Positions 1-6,609 of a DNA stretch of 9,228 nucleotides are shown here, piece by piece (the stretch's first letter is position 1; each line of letters starts with the position of its first letter). The DNA comes from JBBRLG01 sp038231495 (GTDB lineage: Bacteria > Planctomycetota > Planctomycetia > Gemmatales > Gemmataceae). Position numbers and translations under genes: made by a program. The notes below the pieces were generated by a model. The model worked only from the letters and a program-made list of their open reading frames with translations. It was not told the origin of the DNA and searched no databases. The stretch covers positions 1-9,228 of the forward strand of contig JBBRLG010000290.1 in NCBI GenBank assembly GCA_038231495.1, given 5' to 3'.

Positions 1-54
1 GGTGCCATGCTTTCGTACTCGAAAGCATGCTTTGGAGTACCAAAGCATGGCACC
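1..54. repeat. Nested inverted repeat, two fused hairpins
   Basis: The first 13 bases (GGTGCCATGCTTT) are repeated as an exact reverse complement at 42-54. Inside are two perfect 10-bp stems: CATGCTTTCG at 6-15 with 20-29 around the loop TACT, and CATGCTTTGG at 26-35 with 40-49 around the loop AGTA. The two hairpins share CATG at 26-29, so they compete with each other and with the outer 13-bp stem. The element starts at the window edge and may continue to the left. It looks like a REP- or MITE-like dispersed palindrome, but copy number cannot be judged from this window. It could also serve as a terminator for a gene to the left or as a leader structure for the following gene. Confidence 0.8.
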
Positions 55-56
55 CT

Positions 57-94
57 GCGACCGGAGGGTAGCTCCGCGGGTAGACTCCGGTCGC
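57..94. repeat. Inverted repeat upstream of the AnmK homologue
   Basis: GCGACCGGAG at 57-66 pairs perfectly with CTCCGGTCGC at 85-94 across an 18-nt loop. A competing hairpin CGGAG/CTCCG forms between 62-66 and 72-76. It directly follows the element at 1-54. It is followed by GCTTACGC and CCGGCTCGCC (to 111), the kind of dispersed sequence I associate with planctomycete intergenic regions. The octamer GCGTAAGC, its reverse complement, recurs in the hairpin near 9199-9219. The 3' end lies about 40 bases before the GTG start of the next gene, so the hairpin probably sits in the 5' leader or promoter region. Confidence 0.65.
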
Positions 95-122
95 TTACGC
101 TCCCGGCTCGCCCAAACCGTCG

Positions 123-128
123 AAGGAG
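123..128 (+). promoter_or_regulatory. Ribosome binding site fixing the GTG start of the AnmK homologue
   Basis: AAGGAG lies 7 nt upstream of GTG at 136. The reading frame is open back to the window edge, with an ATG at 7, but that stretch lies inside the hairpin repeats and codes for nothing family-like. The Shine-Dalgarno match and the family N-terminus (RRIIGLASG right after the start) both favour position 136. Confidence 0.8.
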
Positions 129-135
129 AACCGTC

Positions 136-1356
136 GTGCAGACGCGCCGCATCATCGGCCTGGCTTCCGGCTGTAGCGCAGACGAAGTCGATGCCGCGCT
201 GCTCGAAGTCGAAGGCACCGGCCTGGACGTGCGGGTCGAACTGGTGCAGCTCCTGCACCAGCCGTACGGTGCCGACCTGCGCGACCTGATCCACCGGGTT
301 TCGTCGGCCGCCACCTGCGAGATTCGGCACGTCAGCCTGTTGCACCGCCTGCTCGGCGAGACGTTTGCCGCGGCGGCGCGCGGGGTCGCGGACCGCGCGA
401 GCACGAGCTTGCAAAACGTCCAGTGCATCGGCTGCGGCGGCCACAAAATCTGGCACGACGCGGAGGGCCGTTTCCCTTCGACGCTCGGCCTGGGCATGGC
501 GGCGGTCGTGGCCGAGCGCACCGGCGTCACCACCGTCAGCAGCTTCCGCGACCGCGACGTGGCCGCGGGCGGCCAGGGCGTGCCGTTGGCCGCGCTGACC
601 GACTACCTGCTGTTCCGCCACCCGCGCGAAAACCGCGTCCTGGTCCACCTCGGCGGGGCGGCCCGCGTCGTCTTCCTGCCGGCGGGCGGCCGGATGCACG
701 ACGTCTTCGGTTACGAGGCGGGGCCGTGTAACCACCTGCTCGACGCCCTCATGCGGCACCTGACCAACGGCCGCGAGTCGTTCGACGCCGGCGGCCGGCA
801 CGCGGTCCAGGGCAAGTGCAGCGAGCCGCTCGTGCAGGGTTGGCTCGCCCACCCCTTCTTCCAGCGCCGCCCGCCGAAAAGCCTGCCGCCCAACCTCTTC
901 GGCGAGGAGTTCGCGGCGCAGGCCGTCCAGCAAACGCGGCAAGCCCACGGCAGTTTGCACGACTTGTTATGTACTAGCACGCATTTCGTGGCGCGCGGCA
1001 TCACGGCGGGCGTCGAGCGCTTTCGGCCGTCGCACCAGCGCACCGGCCGCGTCTTCCTCAGCGGCGGCGGCGTCCGCAACGGCTTCCTCTGGCGGCTGCT
1101 GGAACAGCAGTTCGGCGTCGTCGCGGTGGAGCGCGTCGATGCGTTGGGCGTGCCGGCCCGCGGCCGCAAGGCGGTGTCGTTCGCCATGCTGGCGGGGCTG
1201 ACGCTCGACGGCGTTCCTGGTAACCTACCGTCTGCCACGGGCGCGGCGGGGTCGCGTTTGCTCGGCAGCCTGACGCCCGGCTCTGGCGCGAACTGGGCAC
1301 GCGCCCTCGGCTGGATGGCGTCCCAAGTCTCCGCACCCGCGCTGGCCGTCGATTGA
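136..1356 (+). CDS. anmK: Anhydro-N-acetylmuramic acid kinase-like protein (divergent AnmK)
   Basis: The 406-residue product matches the AnmK family over its whole length. AnmK cleaves and phosphorylates 1,6-anhydro-MurNAc from peptidoglycan turnover to MurNAc-6-phosphate in the cytoplasm, using ATP. Recognisable blocks in order are GLASGCSADEVDAAL (8-22, phosphate-binding start), GGHKIWHD (101-108), RDRDVAAGGQG (138-148) with Asp141 as the likely catalytic base, HLGGAARVVFL (171-181), GYEAGPCNHLLDAL (192-205), PPKS (246-249), LSGGGVRNGFL (308-318) and GVPGNLPSATGA (359-370). Several blocks depart from the usual family sequence: SGTSLDG is SGCSADE, SHGQT is GGHKI, QIG is GLG, DTGPGN is EAGPCN, and the usual acidic residue in the late EA-FA motif is lysine (K345). 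Length is slightly above the usual 370-390. Start is GTG with a good ribosome site. Family assignment is secure; activity on anhydro-MurNAc is not. The gene is the only one on this strand besides the small exported protein downstream and is separated from it by a large inverted repeat. Confidence 0.85.
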   Translation: MQTRRIIGLASGCSADEVDAALLEVEGTGLDVRVELVQLLHQPYGADLRDLIHRVSSAATCEIRHVSLLHRLLGETFAAAARGVADRASTSLQNVQCIGCGGHKIWHDAEGRFPSTLGLGMAAVVAERTGVTTVSSFRDRDVAAGGQGVPLAALTDYLLFRHPRENRVLVHLGGAARVVFLPAGGRMHDVFGYEAGPCNHLLDALMRHLTNGRESFDAGGRHAVQGKCSEPLVQGWLAHPFFQRRPPKSLPPNLFGEEFAAQAVQQTRQAHGSLHDLLCTSTHFVARGITAGVERFRPSHQRTGRVFLSGGGVRNGFLWRLLEQQFGVVAVERVDALGVPARGRKAVSFAMLAGLTLDGVPGNLPSATGAAGSRLLGSLTPGSGANWARALGWMASQVSAPALAVD

Positions 1357-1399
1357 ATTTACCGCAAAAAAGCATGTAGCCGTTCATCGGCATCCATTT

Positions 1400-1500
1400 C
1401 CCCCCCTTACGAAGGGGGGGGTAGGGGGGGTCAAGAACGATCGAAGTCTCCGATCATGACCTCATCCCCACCCCCCCAACCCCCCCTTCGTAAGGGGGGG
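1400..1500. repeat. Large G/C-run inverted repeat (MITE-like)
   Basis: The left arm (1400-1431) is seven C, TTACGAA, eight G, TA, seven G, T. The right arm (1470-1500) is A, seven C, AA, seven C, TTCGTAA, seven G. The arms are reverse complements except for one base change and one single-base length difference. They are separated by 38 nt (1432-1469) that contain a small GATCG/CGATC hairpin. Each arm is itself a hairpin (CCCCCC-TTACGAA-GGGGGG). The whole can extrude as a cruciform or form a long RNA stem, and the adjacent G runs could form a G-quadruplex. No coding capacity and no clear target-site duplication were seen. It resembles small non-autonomous elements with TTACGAAGG-type ends known from several bacterial groups, but mobility is inference. 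It follows the AnmK homologue by 43 nt and ends 28 nt before the next start codon. Confidence 0.8.
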
Positions 1501-1528
1501 AGTGAACACATACTAAAGGACTACCGCC

Positions 1529-2101
1529 GTGAATCGAAAGCTCCGCCGCTGGCTGCCGGGGTTGGCCGCACTCGTCGTCGCGGTCGGCTTGGTTGCGGCC
1601 GTCTACCACGTTTCGACGGCACCCAATCCGCCGCCCGCGACCGCGCCTGCCGTCGTCGAGGCGGACGACAACGACACGATTAGCACGGCCACGCAACTCG
1701 CCGGCGGTTGGGACGACCGCTTCGTGCGCTACAAGGACCCGACCAGCGGTGCCAGCTTCCTCTACCTGTCGGGCCGCTTCGTCCTGTCGGACCCGAACGC
1801 GGCCAAGCAAGGGCGGGCGCAGGGAACGCTAATTATCGAACTGTACGACCCGAAAGTGTCGAAAGGTTCCGACCCGAAGCATCTCGCAGAATGGAGCTAT
1901 GAGCCGGCCACCGTCGCGGTGCTCGGCAGGTCGGGAAAAGAAGGGTTCGTGGTGCCGATCCAATTGTCCTGGGACGCCTACACGCCGGAAATGGAAGCGG
2001 TGAAACTCGTGGTCCGTTTCAAACAGGCCGACGGCCCGGAGTTGAAGCAGGAAACGAACGTGACCCTGGATCGTGCCGCCGTGCCGACCGGCGACAAGTA
2101 A
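1529..2101 (+). CDS. Exported or membrane-anchored protein of unknown function
   Basis: This gene encodes 190 residues, starting at GTG with AAAGGA 8 nt upstream. The N-terminus is a short basic stretch (MNRKLRRW) followed by a hydrophobic segment at about residues 9-27, then a Pro/Ala-rich linker (30-42). No lipobox cysteine is present, so it is either a single-pass anchor facing the periplasm or a cleaved signal peptide. The rest alternates hydrophobic and polar residues in a strand-like pattern: FLYLSGRFVLSD (77-88), GTLIIELYDP (99-108), VVPIQLSWDAYTPEM (141-155), AVKLVVRFKQADG (157-169) and ETNVTLDR (175-182). I read this as a beta-sandwich-like domain. From memory, planctomycetes carry many such proteins, but I cannot name a family or function. 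The gene is convergent with the small lipoprotein gene at 2144-2419, and a palindromic repeat lies between them. Confidence 0.75.
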   Translation: MNRKLRRWLPGLAALVVAVGLVAAVYHVSTAPNPPPATAPAVVEADDNDTISTATQLAGGWDDRFVRYKDPTSGASFLYLSGRFVLSDPNAAKQGRAQGTLIIELYDPKVSKGSDPKHLAEWSYEPATVAVLGRSGKEGFVVPIQLSWDAYTPEMEAVKLVVRFKQADGPELKQETNVTLDRAAVPTGDK

Positions 2102-2105
2102 GGTC

Positions 2106-2125
2106 TTTGCCGCTTGCGGCTTTGC
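2106..2125. repeat. Single arm of the GCCGCTTGCGGC boundary repeat
   Basis: The sequence TTTGCCGCTTGCGGCTTTGC contains an 18-base stretch (2108-2125) identical to 4192-4209. The core GCCGC-TT-GCGGC is self-complementary. It starts 4 bases after the stop codon at 2099-2101 and lies 18 bases from the end of the opposing gene, so it could act as a two-way transcription end. No U-run follows on either strand. Confidence 0.7.
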
Positions 2126-2143
2126 AGGAAGCAGCAAGGATAC

Positions 2144-2419
2144 TCAATCCTTGTACGCCTGCAACGGCACGGTCCGAACGGCGGGCAACACGTTGGCGGT
2201 TTCCGGCAGGTTGGGCGGCAGCGGATAGGTCTGCGACGCTGTGGCGTGGTTGTCGGACTCCGTCTGGCCCTCCACGGGCTTCTTCCCCGCGACCTTGACC
2301 GACACGCCACACAGCGGGTCGGGCGGCGGCTTCTGCTGCACGGCGGACCGGTGGCAGCCCACCGCCGCGCTGCCGCACAGCAGGACCACAATTCCATAGT
2401 TGCAGAGTTTGCGCACCAT
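2144..2419 (-). CDS. Small proline-rich lipoprotein, function unknown
   Basis: The 91-residue product starts with basic residues (MVRK) followed by a hydrophobic run (residues 8-20) ending in the lipobox AVGC with Cys22. This is a typical lipoprotein signal, so the mature protein of about 70 residues should be lipid-anchored in the periplasm or outer membrane. The mature part is polar and proline-rich (KPPPDPLCG at 30-38, YPLPPNLPET at 65-74) with no recognised domain. The ATG at 2419 is preferred over an in-frame ATG 12 codons upstream because it puts the signal peptide at the very N-terminus and has GAGG 6 nt upstream. It lies 166 nt downstream of the HEAT-repeat gene on the same strand and may be transcribed separately. 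Codon pattern and lipobox make it a credible gene; its role is unknown. Confidence 0.72.
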   Translation of the reverse strand: MVRKLCNYGIVVLLCGSAAVGCHRSAVQQKPPPDPLCGVSVKVAGKKPVEGQTESDNHATASQTYPLPPNLPETANVLPAVRTVPLQAYKD

Positions 2420-2529
2420 GACTCGCCTCGGGTTCGAGATGCTTGCCGGCGACAAGAAACTCTACACCGTGAGCAATTCTTCGGCGAATCGACAAAGGGT
2501 ACTTCAGCGGAATAGAGCCGGCTAGGAAA

Positions 2530-2546
2530 GGGCGCAGGCCGCGCCC
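2530..2546 (-). terminator. Possible weak terminator after the HEAT-repeat gene
   Basis: GGGCGC at 2530-2535 and GCGCCC at 2541-2546 form a 6-bp GC stem with a 5-nt loop, 40 nt downstream of the HEAT-repeat gene stop. On the minus strand it is followed only by TTTCC, so it is not a convincing intrinsic terminator. The remainder of 2420-2585 holds nothing I recognise. Confidence 0.3.
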
Positions 2547-2585
2547 CCGGTACGAACGGCAAGACGGGTACATTGCGACCACGGC

Positions 2586-4166
2586 TCACGACCGCTTGCC
2601 GCGGTCCATCTCCTCGCACAGCCGTTCGAGGGCTTCGCGGGCGTGATGGGCCACGTCGGCATCCTCGGCGTCGGCGAGGCGGTCGAGGTCCGGCCACAAG
2701 AGCGTCAACCCCTCGGCGGCAATCGTTTGAATCGTGTCGTGGACGCGCTGCGGGTCTTCGCTCGTCAGGGTTTGCCGGAACCATTGCAGCGCCTGGCGTT
2801 CGCCGAGCCGGGCCAGCGCGGCACGGGCGGCCTGGCGCACTTCGGGGTTGGGGTCGCGGCGACCTTCCTGGAGCGTGAGCAACACGTCGGGCCGCTGCAT
2901 CGGCTCCCAATAGCCCAGGCTGCTCAGCGCGGTCGTGCGGTAGAGCGGGTCCCAGTCGCGCGCGGCCAGCAACAACAGCGCCTCGGTCTGCGACGACGGG
3001 TGGCCGCGCAGCGCCCGCAGGATGCCACGGTAAGGCACGTCCGGCGGCACCGACGGCCGGCGCGGCGAGGTGGTGCGGCGCCGCGCCTGGGAGCGGCGCA
3101 AAACCGGCACGCGCTCCAACACCCACTCGCGCAGCAGCGGCCCGATGCGCTCGCTGGACGACCAGGTCAACACTTCAACGGCCAGTTCCGTGTGTGCGAA
3201 ACGGGGCTGGGCCAGGAGTGGCAGCACCACGTCGCTCGCCTCGGCTCGCAGGTCGGCCAGCGCCAGCAGCAGGTCGCGTTGTTCGCCCGGCGGAGCCTTG
3301 CGCAGCAACCGGCGCATCTGGGCCGGGGCGTCGGCCAGGTACTCGATCAGGACGGGTTCCAGGGCGGCGACGCGCGACATCTGCCAGCTAAACGCCTCCT
3401 GGTCCGCCGCCTCCGACGCCAGCATGGTCTCGGCGTGGGGTGCCCGCCGGAGCAGCCGTAACGCTTCGAGGTAGACGCGCACGGTCAGCGGGTCGGCACC
3501 GCCGCTGTGGTTGTCCCAGAGCGTGTCAATCATTTCGCCGACGCGGGCCTCGGCCACGACCGTCGGCTGCACGCCGTAGCGCAAGCCTTCGAGGGCGCGG
3601 TGAAAGACGCGCAACGCCGCCCGGCCCATCGTCGTGTCGGGCTGGCTCAGAAAGCCGTTGAAGCCCAGGAAGCAGATCGTTTCCGCCGCGAAGAAGTGGC
3701 CGAGCGGGATGTCGCCGGCGCTGTCGGCACAGCGCAACAGGTGCGGCAAACTCTGTGCCCGGTTGAGGCTGCGCAGGCCGTTGGCGAGGTCGATCCAGTA
3801 CCACGATTGTTCGATCTGGTCTTCGGTGAGCCGGCGGTCGAGCTGGCGTTCGAGGATGCGGCCGGCGTCCTCGGTTCCTAGTTCCGCCAGCGCGCGGACC
3901 TGGACGACGTAGAGCATGCCGGCGCGCAAGCTGTTCTCGACGGCAGCCACGTCGCCACGCTCCAGCAGGTCGCGGAAGCGCGCCTTGGCCGATTCGACCG
4001 CCATCTCGTTCAGCTGGCCGCCCTGGAACAGGTCCATGTGTTGCTGGCTGACGGCGGACAACTCTTCTTGATAGAGTTGGCGCCGTTGCAGGTGCCTGCC
4101 GAGCAGGAAGCACGCCGCCATCAGCACCGGCAGCAACACGGCCAGGATGATTACCGCTTGCGCCAT
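2586..4166 (-). CDS. Membrane-anchored HEAT-repeat protein
   Basis: The 526-residue product has an N-terminal hydrophobic helix (about 3-22: AVIILAVLLPVLMAACFLLG) followed by a basic/polar stretch (RHLQRRQLYQEEL). That suggests a single-pass membrane anchor with the rest exposed in one compartment. The body is almost entirely amphipathic helices. The clearest HEAT-type units are near the C-terminus: DPLYRTTALSSLGYW (406-420), DPNPEVRQAARAALARLGE (438-456) and DADVAHHAREALERL (502-516). A basic, probably flexible linker (RRSQARRRTTSPRRPS, 357-372) splits the helical regions. Such solenoids bind partners and no catalytic motif is visible, so a scaffold role is inferred only. The frame stays open for 41 codons upstream, but those codons read through an inverted repeat, so ATG at 4166 with the anchor at the N-terminus is chosen. 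The ribosome site (AGGG, about 9 nt upstream) is weak. The gene follows proA by 143 nt and probably has its own promoter. Confidence 0.8.
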   Translation of the reverse strand: MAQAVIILAVLLPVLMAACFLLGRHLQRRQLYQEELSAVSQQHMDLFQGGQLNEMAVESAKARFRDLLERGDVAAVENSLRAGMLYVVQVRALAELGTEDAGRILERQLDRRLTEDQIEQSWYWIDLANGLRSLNRAQSLPHLLRCADSAGDIPLGHFFAAETICFLGFNGFLSQPDTTMGRAALRVFHRALEGLRYGVQPTVVAEARVGEMIDTLWDNHSGGADPLTVRVYLEALRLLRRAPHAETMLASEAADQEAFSWQMSRVAALEPVLIEYLADAPAQMRRLLRKAPPGEQRDLLLALADLRAEASDVVLPLLAQPRFAHTELAVEVLTWSSSERIGPLLREWVLERVPVLRRSQARRRTTSPRRPSVPPDVPYRGILRALRGHPSSQTEALLLLAARDWDPLYRTTALSSLGYWEPMQRPDVLLTLQEGRRDPNPEVRQAARAALARLGERQALQWFRQTLTSEDPQRVHDTIQTIAAEGLTLLWPDLDRLADAEDADVAHHAREALERLCEEMDRGKRS

Positions 4167-4186
4167 GTCCGTTTCCCTGTCGCCCG

Positions 4187-4240
4187 CGAACTGCCGCTTG
4201 CGGCTTTGCCAATCAACGCAAAGCCGCAAGCGGCAGTTCG
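4187..4240. repeat. Perfect 23-bp inverted repeat, GCCGCTTGCGGC family
   Basis: The bases at 4187-4209 (CGAACTGCC...GGCTTTGC) are an exact reverse complement of 4218-4240, with an 8-nt spacer CAATCAAC. Each arm carries the self-complementary core GCCGC-TT-GCGGC and shares 18 bases with the single arm at 2108-2125. It lies 69 nt downstream of the proA stop and 20 nt upstream of the HEAT-repeat gene start, on the same strand. It could therefore end the proA transcript or shape the leader of the next gene. No U-run follows, so a classical intrinsic terminator is unlikely. Confidence 0.85.
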
Positions 4241-4309
4241 GGGCCGATGCTACTCGTGTACTTCCCCCCTCACCAAACCTACTCCACATAGGAGAGAACG
4301 AGAAGAGAA

Positions 4310-5590
4310 TTATTCGCGGATTTGCCCCGCGCCCTGCACGACGTACTTGTAACTGGTTAATTCTACCAGTCCGCAGGGGCCGCGCGCGTGGAATTTGTCG
4401 GTGCTGATACCGATCTCCGCGCCGAGGCCAAGTTCCTGGCCGTCGTTGAACCGCGTGCTGGCGTTGACCAACACGGCGGCGGAATCGACGACGGCGACGA
4501 AGCGCCGGGCCGCGGCGCGGTCCTCGGTGACAATGGCGTCGGTGTGGTGGGAGCCGTAACGGTTGACGTGCGCGACCGCCTCTTCAATATCGGCGACGAC
4601 CTTGACGGACATGACGAGATCGAGGAATTCTTCGGCAAAGTCGGCTTCCGTGGCCGGTTTGGCACCGGGGACCAGCCGGCAGGTGTGTGGACAGCCGCGC
4701 AGCTCGACGCCCTGGTTTTGCAGACCGGTTGCCAGGCGCGGCAACAGCGTCTCGGCGACGGCGGCGTCGATCAGCAGGCTCTCGGCGGCGTTGCACACGC
4801 CGGGCCGCTGGCACTTGGAATTGACGACGATGCGCTCGGCCATGCCGGGATCGGCACTCTTCTCGACGTAGACGTGACAGTTGCCTTTGTAGTGTTTGAG
4901 TACCGGCATCCGCGCCTCGGCGGCGACGCGGCGGATCAGCTCTTCGCCGCCGCGCGGGATCGCGAGGTCGATGTAGTCCGCCAATTGTAACAAGTGGCCG
5001 ACGGCGGCGCGGTCGGTGGTGCCGACGACCTGCACTGCGGCGGCGGGCAAGTCGCAAGCGGTCAGGCTGTCTTGCAAGATGCGGTGCAAGGCTGCGTTGG
5101 AGTGCTGCGCCTCGCGACCGCCGCGCAGGAGGATCGCGTTGCCGCTCTTGACGCACAGGCCCGCGGCGTCCACGGTCACATTGGGCCGCGATTCGTAGAT
5201 GAAGAAGATCACGCCGAGGGGGACGCCAATCTTCAGCACTTCGAGGCCGTTGGGCCGCACGCCGCCGCCGCGCACCTGGCCGATGGGATTTGGCAGCGCC
5301 GCCACCTCGCGCAAACCGGTCGCCAGCGCGCGCAGCCGTGCCGGGTTCAAGCGCAAGCGGTCGATTTGGGTGGCCGTCAAACCTGCCGCGGCCGCGCCGG
5401 CAACGTCGCGTTCGTTGGCCGCGATAGTCTCAGCAGCGCGCTCTTCCAACGCGGTTGCGGCAGTCTGGAGCCAACGGTCTTTTTGTGCGCCGCTCGTCGT
5501 GGCGAGGACGCCGGCCGCGGCGCGGGCCTTCTGGGCAAGATCGAGACAATAGGCGGACAGGTCGGAAATGGTCGATGGCAGGTTCGGCAT
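4310..5590 (-). CDS. proA: Gamma-glutamyl phosphate reductase (proline biosynthesis)
   Basis: ProA is the NADPH-dependent reductase that turns L-glutamyl-5-phosphate into glutamate-5-semialdehyde, the second step of proline synthesis, in the cytoplasm. The 426-residue product matches the family end to end (E. coli ProA is 417). Visible blocks are VPLGVIFFIYESRPNVT (123-139), GNAILLRGGRE (150-160), IPRGGEELI (211-219), NSKCQRPGVCNAAE (257-270) with Cys266 as the catalytic thiol, VNASTRFNDG (375-384), LGAEIGIST (389-397) and HARGPCGL (401-408). It ends the lptE-folP-dacA-ybbR-proA block. The ATG at 5590 is 5 nt after the ybbR stop. An alternative GTG at 5599 would overlap that stop as GTGA and add three residues. 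Neither start has a good ribosome site, so translation is probably coupled to ybbR. No proB is visible nearby. The reading frame stays open across ybbR, which is chance in high-GC DNA. Confidence 0.95.
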   Translation of the reverse strand: MPNLPSTISDLSAYCLDLAQKARAAAGVLATTSGAQKDRWLQTAATALEERAAETIAANERDVAGAAAAGLTATQIDRLRLNPARLRALATGLREVAALPNPIGQVRGGGVRPNGLEVLKIGVPLGVIFFIYESRPNVTVDAAGLCVKSGNAILLRGGREAQHSNAALHRILQDSLTACDLPAAAVQVVGTTDRAAVGHLLQLADYIDLAIPRGGEELIRRVAAEARMPVLKHYKGNCHVYVEKSADPGMAERIVVNSKCQRPGVCNAAESLLIDAAVAETLLPRLATGLQNQGVELRGCPHTCRLVPGAKPATEADFAEEFLDLVMSVKVVADIEEAVAHVNRYGSHHTDAIVTEDRAAARRFVAVVDSAAVLVNASTRFNDGQELGLGAEIGISTDKFHARGPCGLVELTSYKYVVQGAGQIRE

Positions 5591-5595
5591 CGCGT

Positions 5596-6591
5596 TCACG
5601 GTGGGTTTACCCGGCCCATGGTCTTCGGCACGAAGTCGGCGGGCACCAGCTCGAAGGCAATGACACGCGGCGGCTCCTCGGCCAGCTGGAAGTCCTTGGG
5701 TAATTGTAGCTGCACCGGCTCGTGATTCAGCCCCGACAGGAAACTGCCGCGCGTCAGCTCGATGAAGGCGTACACCTTCGGCGGCTCGTCCTGCACCGGC
5801 CCCTGCACGCGCAGGTTGATTTTGCCGCTGCGCTCGTCGATGAATTTCGGCCGCAGTGTGAAGTTCGGCGGGCACAAAAACTGCACCGGCACGTCCTGCA
5901 ATTCGTAGACCTTCCGCGTCTGCGCCGGCAGGCGCACCGTCACGCGGGCCGGCGACACCCTTACCGGGCGGTTGTCGAGTTCTTGCACGACCGCCACCTT
6001 GCTGACGGCGGCAGCGGAACTGCCGGTCGGCCGCGTCGGCAGCATCGACGGCACGGTCGGAATGGCACGCACCCTGTCCAGCACTTCTTGTGGGCCGCGC
6101 ACCAACACGCTCGGCGGGTCGATTTCCAGCAGGCCGACCGCCTCGTCCAGGGCCGACTCGAAGCGGACCGGCAGCCGTTTTTCCGCGAGCCGGTGCAGCG
6201 TCACCGGAATGCGGTTGCGCCCTTCGACGACCATCGGCGTCACGCCGGGCGGCGTATGCACGTCGGTCGATTCGATGATGACGGTGTCGGAAAACCGGCT
6301 TTCGCTGAGGCGTTCTTCGGGCACGGGCAGCGTGATTTCGACGTGCAGCTCGTTGCGCTGGATCATGCCGCGCAGTTCGCGGACGCGGGCCGGCGGCCCG
6401 GTGAACGAGACGACGACCTGGCTGGTGCCGCCGAGTTCGACGTTGTAGTTGTCGGCCTGGTTGGCGGGCAGGGTGATCTGCACCGGGATCGGCACGCTGT
6501 CGAGGATTTCCTGGTCCCGACTGCGGGCGTAGAGCCACACGAGCAGCGCGAGACTCAGGGCGACGAGGCTGGAGATGATGCGATCCATCAT
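5596..6591 (-). CDS. ybbR: YbbR-domain protein (CdaR-like partner of the diadenylate cyclase)
   Basis: The 331-residue protein has an N-terminal transmembrane helix (about residues 5-22, IISSLVALSLALLVWLYA) and an extracytoplasmic part made of repeated YbbR-type beta domains. These are roughly 30-130 (VPIPVQITLP, VVVSFTGPPARVREL), 130-225 (RLPVRFESALDEAVG, PPSVLVRGPQEVLDRV) and 228-325 (DVPVQFLC, FELVPADFVP). YbbR/CdaR proteins are encoded next to CdaA and, in Firmicutes, bind it and tune c-di-AMP synthesis. The same role here is inferred from synteny. The start is the first ATG of an ATGATG pair, with GAGGA 9 nt upstream. The frame is open upstream only through the boundary repeat. It follows the cyclase gene by 62 nt and leads into proA with at most a few bases between. 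Confidence 0.9.
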   Translation of the reverse strand: MMDRIISSLVALSLALLVWLYARSRDQEILDSVPIPVQITLPANQADNYNVELGGTSQVVVSFTGPPARVRELRGMIQRNELHVEITLPVPEERLSESRFSDTVIIESTDVHTPPGVTPMVVEGRNRIPVTLHRLAEKRLPVRFESALDEAVGLLEIDPPSVLVRGPQEVLDRVRAIPTVPSMLPTRPTGSSAAAVSKVAVVQELDNRPVRVSPARVTVRLPAQTRKVYELQDVPVQFLCPPNFTLRPKFIDERSGKINLRVQGPVQDEPPKVYAFIELTRGSFLSGLNHEPVQLQLPKDFQLAEEPPRVIAFELVPADFVPKTMGRVNPP

Positions 6592-6609
6592 GAGTCGGAT
6601 TCCTCTGTT

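Noticed and set aside
1..118. CRISPR-like array
   Set aside because: The repeats are inverted and nested, and there are no evenly spaced direct repeats or cas genes.
7..135. Earlier start for the AnmK homologue
   Set aside because: The stretch lies in hairpin repeats. The Shine-Dalgarno sequence and the family N-terminus point to GTG at 136.
1978..3126. 382-codon open frame on the minus strand
   Set aside because: It runs through the HEAT-repeat and lipoprotein genes and into the exported-protein gene, with Arg/Pro/Ala-rich shadow composition. The other frames code for recognisable proteins.
2643..3461. 272-codon open frame on the plus strand opposite the HEAT-repeat gene
   Set aside because: It has a Gln/Arg-rich shadow composition. 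The minus strand gives a protein with a membrane helix and HEAT units.
4167..4289. N-terminal extension of the HEAT-repeat protein by 41 codons
   Set aside because: It would translate the 23-bp inverted repeat and bury the membrane anchor behind a non-family sequence. The ATG at 4166 puts the anchor first.
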